A program made the position numbers and the translations under genes. Positions 13,457 through 18,370 of a DNA stretch of 18,370 bases are shown one piece after another. Origin of the DNA: an uncultured Atopobium sp. GTDB taxonomy: Bacteria; Actinomycetota; Coriobacteriia; Coriobacteriales; Atopobiaceae. Each line of letters begins with the position of its first letter. Within the stretch, counting starts at the first letter, position 1. The DNA lies in contig CALKRF010000130.1 in the NCBI GenBank assembly GCA_937990665.1, positions 1-18,370 of the forward strand, read 5' to 3'. The notes under the pieces were generated by a model. That model searched no databases and was not told the DNA's origin. It worked only from the letters and a program-made list of their open reading frames with translations.

Positions 13457-13509
13457 CCTCCCAGTTTGCGCTAAAATAATACCTTACGTTTTTGAAGCGC
13501 AATGGGAGG
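13457..13509 (+). promoter_or_regulatory. Inverted repeat that can mask the ysxC ribosome-binding site
   Basis: CCTCCCA (13457-13463) pairs with TGGGAGG (13503-13509) and TTGCGCT (13466-13472) pairs with AGCGCAA (13496-13502). The result is 14 pairs with one 2-nt bulge and a 23-nt loop. The right arm contains the GGGAGG Shine-Dalgarno of ysxC. The loop contains TAAAAT, which with TTGTTA (13447-13452) could itself be a promoter with 19 nt spacing. The element is therefore either an RNA switch or a DNA operator, depending on the transcript start. Confidence 0.5.
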
Positions 13510-13513
13510 CATC

Positions 13514-14098
13514 ATGGGTCTTAAGTATGAAACCGCACGATATGAGGCATCATACGGGGCAATTTCACAACTTCCTTCTCCAGAGACCCCGGAGGTGGCT
13601 TTTGTGGGCCGCTCAAACGTGGGTAAGTCTTCCCTCTTAAATAAACTTATTGGCAGAAAACAGCTCGCACGAGTTTCAAGCGTCCCAGGTAAAACTGCAA
13701 ATATCAACTTCTTTGACGTTGATGGCGTCAAATTTGTAGACTTGCCTGGATACGGATTTGCACGAGTTTCTCGCCAAGAAAAACAGCGCTGGGCAGACCT
13801 CATTGGCGGCTACTTTGAGCAAGAACGCAGCTTTAACCTGGTCATCAGCCTTGTTGACATCAGACACGAAGCTCAAAAGCTTGACCTACAGATGATCAAC
13901 TTTCTCCAAGAGGCTGAGCTGCCCTTTGTAGTTGCGTTTACCAAGGCAGACAAGATTGCGCGCGGCAAGCAAAATCAAGCCGCGGCCGCCCTGCGCAAGG
14001 CATTCCACATCACCCCTGAACAGGCCATTATTACCTCATCCGAGACCGGCCTGGGCATTGACGAGTTGCGCCGCCGCATCGAAGACGCAACTATCTAG
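13514..14098 (+). CDS. ysxC: Ribosome-assembly GTPase YsxC/EngB
   Basis: A 194-residue TrmE-Era-EngA-like GTPase required in most bacteria for late assembly of the large ribosomal subunit. G1 is GRSNVGKS (32-39). The switch segment carries SSVPGKTANINFF (55-67). G3 is DLPGYGFA (76-83) and G4 is TKADK (143-147). The usual EngB spacing of PGKT and PGYG is present. The start chosen is ATG at 13514, with GGGAGG 4 nt upstream. The ATG at 13502 lies inside that site's hairpin, before the Shine-Dalgarno, and is not plausible. The next gene begins 7 bases after the stop, with its Shine-Dalgarno overlapping the stop codon. Confidence 0.93.
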   Translation: MGLKYETARYEASYGAISQLPSPETPEVAFVGRSNVGKSSLLNKLIGRKQLARVSSVPGKTANINFFDVDGVKFVDLPGYGFARVSRQEKQRWADLIGGYFEQERSFNLVISLVDIRHEAQKLDLQMINFLQEAELPFVVAFTKADKIARGKQNQAAAALRKAFHITPEQAIITSSETGLGIDELRRRIEDATI

Positions 14099-14105
14099 GA
14101 GCATC

Positions 14106-16238
14106 ATGGATCCAATCCACCAGCAAGAGCAAGAGCACCTCTCCCGCGTTTATCAAAAGCTTGTTGAGATTCGTGAGGATTTGGACACAACGCTCAACAC
14201 CACGCAAAAAGATGCAGCTAGAGACCTTCGTCAGATGAGTGAAGAAATCCGCCCAGACTTTGGCGGAGCGGACGAAACCATCGAGACCCTTGCGGCCATT
14301 GAGACGCTCAACAGCGTTATTGATACGTACAACCAGTACCACGATTTTACTGTCGAGAAACTCGGTCGAGTCGAAATCCTTTTGAGGCAGCCTTACTTTG
14401 CTAAGGTCACGCTCAAAATGCGACCCGGACGTCCTTCTCGCGATGTATACATTGGTGCGGCGGGCATTACGGACAAAGACCGTACACCGCTTATTGTTGA
14501 TTGGCGCAGCCCCGTTGCCGAGACGTATTACAACCAAGAGATGGGTACTACGTCGTACCAGGTAGACGGCAAGAAAAGAACGGTTGAACTGGAACTTAGA
14601 CGACAGTTTGACATCACGCGCGACAAGCTGAACCTCTACTTTGACACAACGGTTGCCATTGAAGACTCTCTGCTGCTTGCCGCACTAAAGCGTCAGCACA
14701 CCGAGAAGCTGCAGGCCATCACCGCAACCATCCAGCGCGAACAAAACGTTGTGGTTAGGCACGAAGACGTGCCAGTTTTGCTGGTCAACGGCATTGCAGG
14801 CTCGGGTAAAACGTCCGTTTTGCTGCAGCGTATTGCGTACCTTCTCTACCAGCAGCGCACCACACTTACCGCAAATCAGGTGTACCTGTTCACTCCTAAC
14901 GAGATGTTTGGTCGCTACATCAACACTGTTTTGCCCAGCATGGGTGAGCACAATCCGCAGGTATTCACCTGGGATTCTTTTCTCAAGGCTTTGGGTCTAG
15001 CCGACCACGCTTCGGGCGCCCACAACAACCCCGAGTCTCTGAAGAAACTTGAAGAGCAGCTTGCCACACTTGAGCTCTATGAAGACGACTTCAAGGCCAT
15101 TTCTGTTGAGGGAACCACGCTTATTAAGCCAGCTCAGGTGGCTAGTTCTGTGGCAAAGTTCTCGCAATTCCCTGTTGGACCGCGCCTCATTGCGCTTGCC
15201 AAAGACGAGCTCCACACCCGCCTGGAGCGCAGACTTGGCCAGATGGCCCACAACGACGAAATCCAGGAAGAGATGCTCTCCCTTGACGTTGAGCAGCAGC
15301 TTGAGGTCTTTGGTCGCACCATCAGCCCTTCCGACGAGGAAGAAGTTCTGGCGCGCACCCGCGAGTTCCTCAACTGGCGTTTTGCCTCTGCGCACGAGGT
15401 CATCGAGTCCGCTTCCTGGCTCCGCATCGACCGCATTGGCATGCGCATGCTCAACGTCTCCGCGCTAAGCGGCGCCGAATGTGTTTACCTGCGACTTCTT
15501 ATCACAGGCGCTGGCGAGAAAAACGTCAAGTTTGTCATGATCGACGAGGTTCAGGACTATACCGAGACGCAGCTCATGGTGCTTGGAAAGTACTTCTCAC
15601 GTGCGCACTTCCTGCTTTTGGGTGACTCCAACCAGGCAATTTGGGAAGACACCGCAACATTTGAGCAGATTGAGAAGATCTTTAGTGCAACACACGGCGA
15701 GGGCGCTGTTTCTACCTGTAAACTTCTGACCAGCTACCGCTCCTCTCCCGAGATTACTGCGCTCTTTACCTCGCTTTTGAGCGAAGAAGAGCGTGGCCAG
15801 ACAAGCTCCGTTCAACGCGGCGGCAAAAAGCCTGAGTTCTTTGAGGTGGTAGCCGACAACAAGGATGCTGAGCGCGTCGAGTACCTGCAGACGATGAAGT
15901 CCCTTGTTGAGCAGGCGCAAGAGTTTGATGGGCTGACCGCCATTGTGTGTACCGAGAAGTCTCGTGTTCGCTGGCTTGCCAAGCAGCTGGAAGGGTCTAC
16001 GGCCAAGGTGCTCACCAGCCACGATTCCCTACCCGCGAAGGGCGTTGTTCTTCTCGACCTTGCACTAGCAAAGGGCCTTGAGTTTGATCAGGTCATTGTT
16101 GCCGATGCGCAAGAGGAAGTGTATAAAGCAGACGGAATTTCTCGCCGTAGGCTCTACACCGCCCTGTCACGTGCGATGCATCATGTGATGGTGGTCTCTC
16201 AGGGAAAGATGACTCCGCTGCTCAGCAAATTGCTTTAA
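14106..16238 (+). CDS. helD: HelD-like superfamily 1 helicase (RNA polymerase recycling factor)
   Basis: A 710-residue UvrD/Rep-superfamily ATPase of the HelD group, which in Bacillus and mycobacteria frees stalled RNA polymerase from DNA. The N-terminal charged helical region (about 1-95) fits the antiparallel coiled-coil arm of HelD. IVDWRSPVAETYY (130-142) is a hallmark. Walker A is NGIAGSGKTS (228-237), Walker B MIDEVQDY (478-485), motif III GDSNQAIWED (506-515) and motif IV TSYRSS (542-547). Motif V lies within ALAKGLEFD (653-661) and motif VI is RRRLYTALSRA (680-690). The start at 14106 has AGGAG overlapping the ysxC stop codon; a frame extension upstream lies inside ysxC and is rejected. 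Coupling with ysxC suggests co-expression. A general DNA helicase role is the alternative. Confidence 0.85.
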   Translation: MDPIHQQEQEHLSRVYQKLVEIREDLDTTLNTTQKDAARDLRQMSEEIRPDFGGADETIETLAAIETLNSVIDTYNQYHDFTVEKLGRVEILLRQPYFAKVTLKMRPGRPSRDVYIGAAGITDKDRTPLIVDWRSPVAETYYNQEMGTTSYQVDGKKRTVELELRRQFDITRDKLNLYFDTTVAIEDSLLLAALKRQHTEKLQAITATIQREQNVVVRHEDVPVLLVNGIAGSGKTSVLLQRIAYLLYQQRTTLTANQVYLFTPNEMFGRYINTVLPSMGEHNPQVFTWDSFLKALGLADHASGAHNNPESLKKLEEQLATLELYEDDFKAISVEGTTLIKPAQVASSVAKFSQFPVGPRLIALAKDELHTRLERRLGQMAHNDEIQEEMLSLDVEQQLEVFGRTISPSDEEEVLARTREFLNWRFASAHEVIESASWLRIDRIGMRMLNVSALSGAECVYLRLLITGAGEKNVKFVMIDEVQDYTETQLMVLGKYFSRAHFLLLGDSNQAIWEDTATFEQIEKIFSATHGEGAVSTCKLLTSYRSSPEITALFTSLLSEEERGQTSSVQRGGKKPEFFEVVADNKDAERVEYLQTMKSLVEQAQEFDGLTAIVCTEKSRVRWLAKQLEGSTAKVLTSHDSLPAKGVVLLDLALAKGLEFDQVIVADAQEEVYKADGISRRRLYTALSRAMHHVMVVSQGKMTPLLSKLL

Positions 16239-16250
16239 AAAAAGCAATTT
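16227..16250 (+). terminator. A/T-rich hairpin overlapping the helD stop codon
   Basis: AAATTGCTT (16227-16235) and AAGCAATTT (16242-16250) are perfect inverses around a six-base loop; the closing T-A can also pair. The helD stop codon is in the loop. The stem ends in TTT but no longer T-run follows, so termination is probably partial. The next gene is about 100 nt downstream. Confidence 0.45.
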
Positions 16251-16297
16251 CTACCTGTGATTTTTTGGAAATTTACTGATTGAAGACGGCTAGTTCG

Positions 16298-16327
16298 GGT
16301 AAATGCTAGTCATCGATAACATTTACC
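16298..16327 (+). promoter_or_regulatory. Perfect 8-bp inverted repeat upstream of the cupin gene
   Basis: GGTAAATG (16298-16305) and CATTTACC (16320-16327) are perfect inverses separated by 14 nt and end 3 nt before the GGAGG Shine-Dalgarno of the cupin gene. Single ATTTAC half-sites also occur at about 16271 and after the gene near 16705. An operator for a regulator or a small leader hairpin are both possible. Confidence 0.4.
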
Positions 16328-16340
16328 GTTGGAGGTTAGT

Positions 16341-16697
16341 ATGTCCGAAGAATTGATTCCTGGTGTCATGAAGAACATCGACGCAAAGACTGTAGTAACC
16401 CTTAAAGACCAGGTTGCATGCCTTCCTGGCCAGGTCATCAGCAAGACTCTTGCTCAAAACGATGCTGTCAGCGTTACCCTCTTTGGTTTTGGCGCAGGCG
16501 AAGAGATTGCAAGCCATCGTGCGGGCGGCGACGCATTTGTCACCATTCTTGAGGGACGCGCAAGCATCACCATCGATGACGACGTCTACACCCTTGAAGC
16601 TGGTCAGTCTATTGTGATGCCACTTGGTCACCCACATGCACTTCAGGCTCCAGAAGAGTTTAAGATGCTGCTGGTTGTTGTGTATCCGCAGAAATAA
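16341..16697 (+). CDS. Small single-domain cupin protein
   Basis: The 118-residue protein is almost entirely one cupin barrel. Motif 1 is GEEIASHRAGGDAFVTILEG (about 53-72) and motif 2 is GQSIVMPLGHPHAL (88-101). Potential metal ligands are H59, H97 or H99 and E71; the second histidine of the classical HxH is replaced (H59 is followed by Arg-Ala-Gly-Gly-Asp). Small cupins of this kind have diverse roles, including isomerases, dioxygenases and stress proteins, and none can be singled out. ATG at 16341 is preceded by GGAGG at 5 nt spacing; a TTG upstream in frame overlaps that site and is rejected. A strong terminator follows, so the gene is probably monocistronic between helD and eno. Confidence 0.85.
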   Translation: MSEELIPGVMKNIDAKTVVTLKDQVACLPGQVISKTLAQNDAVSVTLFGFGAGEEIASHRAGGDAFVTILEGRASITIDDDVYTLEAGQSIVMPLGHPHALQAPEEFKMLLVVVYPQK

Positions 16698-16734
16698 TTT
16701 ATATATTTACCTAACAATTTTGCAGGTATTTTCT

Positions 16735-16782
16735 ATTTGGCCAGGTAGATAGTGCATCTGCCTGGCCAAATGCTATCTTTTT
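16735..16782 (+). terminator. Intrinsic terminator of the cupin gene
   Basis: ATTTGGCCAGG (16735-16745) and CCTGGCCAAAT (16761-16771) pair perfectly. A T-G wobble and AGAT/ATCT extend the stem inward to 16 pairs with a five-base loop (16751-16755). TCTTTTTCT follows 5-6 bases after the stem, so the T-run is slightly displaced. The stem arm also shares a TGGCCAAATGCTAT element with a downstream direct repeat. Confidence 0.7.
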
Positions 16783-16797
16783 CTGGCTAAATACTAT
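16763..16797 (+). repeat. Imperfect 14-bp direct repeats with 21-bp period
   Basis: TGGCCAAATGCTAT (16763-16776) and TGGCTAAATACTAT (16784-16797) agree at 12 of 14 positions and start exactly 21 bp apart, two DNA helical turns. They lie just upstream of the eno promoter. This spacing fits two regulator molecules on one face of the DNA, though the first copy is also half of the cupin terminator. Confidence 0.45.
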
Positions 16798-16809
16798 GTG
16801 TAATTACAA

Positions 16810-16838
16810 TACACACCTCATAACAGAATGGGTATACT
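16810..16838 (+). promoter_or_regulatory. eno: Sigma-70 promoter of eno
   Basis: TACACA (16810-16815, 4 of 6) and TATACT (16833-16838, 5 of 6) are separated by 17 nt, ideal spacing. Transcription would start about 44 nt before the eno ATG. The Shine-Dalgarno AAAGGTGAG lies just upstream of the start. Confidence 0.6.
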
Positions 16839-16888
16839 AGTTATGTCTGTGCAATCAGCAAAATGTTAAACCTAAAGAAAGGTGAGCT

Positions 16889-18178
16889 ATGAGCCAGATT
16901 TTTGATGTTCACGCACGTGAGGTCCTCGATTCCCGTGGCAATCCAACCGTTGAGGTTGAGGTTGTTCTTGACGACGGCTCCTTTGGTCGTGCAATCGTTC
17001 CTTCCGGCGCTTCTACCGGTGAGTTCGAGGCTGTAGAGCTTCGCGACGGCGATAAGAGCCGTTACCTGGGCAAGGGCGTTCTGAAGGCAGTCGAGCACGT
17101 CAACACCGAGATCCGCGACCTCGTTATTGGTTGGGACGCAGAGGATCAGCGCGGCCTTGACCTCGCTATGATCAAGCTTGACGGCACTCCAAACAAGGGT
17201 CGCCTCGGCGCAAACGCTATTCTCGGCGTTTCCCTTGCTGTTGCTCACGCTGCAGCTGCTTCTGCTGAGCTTCCACTTTACGCTTACCTCGGTGGCGCAA
17301 ATGCTCACACTCTTCCTGTTCCTATGATGAACGTCCTCAACGGTGGCGTCCACGCTGACAACAACGTTGACTTCCAGGAGTTCATGATTATGCCTGTTGG
17401 TGCTCCTGACTTCACCACCGCTCTTCGCTGGTGCGCACAGGTTTACCACACCCTCAAGGACACTCTGAAGTCCCAGGGTCTCAACACCGGTGTTGGTGAC
17501 GAGGGCGGCTTTGCTCCAGACCTTAAGTCCAACGAGGAGCCACTTGAGCTTCTTTCCGAGGCTGTTCAGGCTGCTGGCTTTGAGCTTGGCAAGGACTTCC
17601 GCTTTGCTATGGACCCAGCTTCTTCTGAGTTCTACAACAAGGAGACCGGCAAGTATGACCTCAAGGGCGAGGGTCGCTCCCTTACCTCCGAGGAAATGGT
17701 TGCTTACTACGAGGAAATGGTTGAGAAGTTCCCAATCGTCTCCATCGAGGATGGCCTTGCAGAGGAGGACTGGGACGGTTGGAAGATCCTTACCCAGCGT
17801 CTGGGCAAGAAGATCCAGCTCGTCGGCGACGACCTCTTTGTTACCAACACTCAGCGCCTGAAGAAGGGCATTGAGGTTCACGCTGGCAACTCCATCCTCA
17901 TCAAGGTCAACCAGATTGGTACCCTGACCGAGTCCCTCGAGGCTATCGAGATGGCTAAGCGCGCAGGTTACACCGCAGTTGTCTCCCACCGTTCCGGTGA
18001 GACCGAGGACACCACCATTGCTGACCTTGTTGTTGCAACCAACGCTGGTCAGATCAAGACTGGTGCACCTGCTCGTACCGAGCGTGTTGCTAAGTACAAC
18101 CAGCTTCTCCGCATCGAGGACGACCTCGCTGACGGTGCTGAGTACCTGGGCATGGACGCTTTCTACAACCTTCGCTAA
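16889..18178 (+). CDS. eno: Enolase (phosphopyruvate hydratase)
   Basis: Converts 2-phosphoglycerate to phosphoenolpyruvate in glycolysis; bacterial enolases also appear on the surface as plasminogen binders. The 429-residue length is normal. The catalytic acid/base residues are present: E205 in GVGDEGGFAP and K339 in LIKVNQIGT. The Mg2+ ligands are D242 (AMDPA), E287 (SIEDGL) and D314 (VGDDLF). H367 and R368 (SHRSGETED) bind the substrate phosphate. The N-terminal loop VPSGASTG (38-45) is complete. Codon use is strongly biased toward a few codons, as expected of a highly expressed gene. It has its own promoter and terminator, and no other glycolytic gene is adjacent. Confidence 0.98.
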   Translation: MSQIFDVHAREVLDSRGNPTVEVEVVLDDGSFGRAIVPSGASTGEFEAVELRDGDKSRYLGKGVLKAVEHVNTEIRDLVIGWDAEDQRGLDLAMIKLDGTPNKGRLGANAILGVSLAVAHAAAASAELPLYAYLGGANAHTLPVPMMNVLNGGVHADNNVDFQEFMIMPVGAPDFTTALRWCAQVYHTLKDTLKSQGLNTGVGDEGGFAPDLKSNEEPLELLSEAVQAAGFELGKDFRFAMDPASSEFYNKETGKYDLKGEGRSLTSEEMVAYYEEMVEKFPIVSIEDGLAEEDWDGWKILTQRLGKKIQLVGDDLFVTNTQRLKKGIEVHAGNSILIKVNQIGTLTESLEAIEMAKRAGYTAVVSHRSGETEDTTIADLVVATNAGQIKTGAPARTERVAKYNQLLRIEDDLADGAEYLGMDAFYNLR

Positions 18179-18194
18179 ACCCGCAGGTTGTGCG

Positions 18195-18239
18195 CTAGAC
18201 GGTGTGCGACCGGTCCAACCGAGCTGCAACGCCGTTTAG
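18195..18239 (+). other. Stem in the eno 3' untranslated region
   Basis: CTAGACGG (18195-18202) pairs with CCGTTTAG (18232-18239) over eight positions, one a G-U. A smaller CGGT/ACCG pairing lies inside. It precedes the true terminator by about 20 bases and may be a protective or processing structure. Confidence 0.3.
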
Positions 18240-18256
18240 GCTGCTAGAAGCTACGA

Positions 18257-18287
18257 AGCCGCATCTCATTTGAGGTGCGGCTTTTTT
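18257..18287 (+). terminator. Intrinsic terminator of eno
   Basis: AGCCGCATCTCA (18257-18268) and TGAGGTGCGGCT (18271-18282) pair over 12 positions, with one T-G wobble. The stem runs straight into six T residues (18282-18287). This is the strongest intrinsic terminator in the window. Confidence 0.9.
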
Positions 18288-18370
18288 GTGCGCGCGTGCG
18301 GCGAGCGGCGGGCGGTGGACGGGTGTCGGGTTCATGTGCGGCATGGGACAAGGAACGGCTGCGAGACCTG
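18288..18370 (+). other. GC-rich tail, possibly the start of a further gene
   Basis: About 72 percent of these 83 bases are G or C, far above the rest. One open frame begins with GTG at 18320 (V-S-G-S-C-A-A-W-D-K-E...) after a GGTGGA-like site and runs off the window. Too short to identify; it may be coding, a GC-rich non-coding element or an integration boundary. Confidence 0.25.

Larger units (their letters stand above)
2980..16146. repeat. Dispersed GGCGAGAAA-type word, 15 sites
   Basis: GGCGAGA begins on the plus strand at 2980, 3934, 5062, 5851, 8357 and 15513. Its reverse complement TCTCGCC lies at 3009-3015, 4604-4610, 4657-4663, 6243-6249, 6894-6900, 8883-8889, 9237-9243, 13769-13775 and 16140-16146. 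Seven sites have the longer GGCGAGAAA, and three (5851, 8357, 15513) share GGCGAGAAAAAC. Eleven are within genes, in several reading frames, and four are intergenic. None lies between 9244 and 13766, which includes the AT-rich cassette. Confidence 0.7.

Noticed and set aside
13374..13640. Open frame over the tandem repeats with a Pro-Pro-Leu-Gln-Ile pattern
   Set aside because: It overlaps ysxC in another frame, its proline pattern comes from the C-rich repeats, and it has no ribosome-binding site.
13932..14105. Upstream extension of the HelD-like gene into ysxC
   Set aside because: The extension is low-complexity and Arg/Pro-rich, in the wrong frame of ysxC; the ATG at 14106 has its own Shine-Dalgarno.
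16841..18229. Long minus-strand open frame antisense to eno
   Set aside because: It is a mirror of eno's strong codon bias. The encoded protein matches no family I know, while the plus-strand frame is unmistakable enolase.

Overview
The window looks like chromosomal DNA of a moderate-GC, fermentative actinobacterium. The best guess is Coriobacteriia, Atopobiaceae (an Atopobium/Lancefieldella-type genome). That rests on the overall flavour of the proteins, the HelD-type helicase and roughly balanced base composition; it is an inference, with no marker gene to prove it.

Layout. (1) 1-2932: an unrecognised multi-spanning membrane protein on the minus strand, divergent from a MATE efflux transporter on the plus strand. 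The MATE leader holds a strong ribosome-binding site followed by a three-codon ORF and mutually exclusive hairpins. (2) 2978-7413, all minus strand: asnS, then a histidine phosphatase fused to a CHAD-like domain, then an O-acetylhomoserine sulfhydrylase, ending in a hairpin terminator. (3) 7676-9304, plus strand: pyrE followed by a LysR-type regulator. (4) 9305-13346: a visibly AT-richer block with a long leader and five tightly packed genes. A one-pass membrane-anchored protein, two ABC permeases, a BcrA/LanF-like ATPase and a second anchored protein form what looks like one operon; it resembles bacteriocin/antibiotic self-protection ABC modules and was probably acquired horizontally. (5) 13347-18178, plus strand: degenerate tandem repeats, the GTPase gene ysxC/engB coupled to a HelD-like helicase, a small cupin, and enolase with its promoter and a good terminator. 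The last 83 bases are abruptly GC-rich.

How the genes work together. Most are housekeeping: tRNA charging, pyrimidine synthesis, sulfur assimilation, ribosome assembly, RNA polymerase recycling and glycolysis. Accessory content is the MATE pump and the ABC cassette.

Most unusual signal. The word GGCGAGA (reverse complement TCTCGCC) occurs 15 times in 18.4 kb, where about 2 are expected. GGCGAGAAA occurs 7 times (about 0.14 expected) and GGCGAGAAAAAC 3 times. It lies in both orientations, in several reading frames and in intergenic DNA, and an inverted pair builds a terminator. It is absent from the AT-rich cassette. This is the behaviour of a DNA-uptake-like or other genome-signature word. 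No tRNA, rRNA, CRISPR or recognisable insertion sequence was seen.
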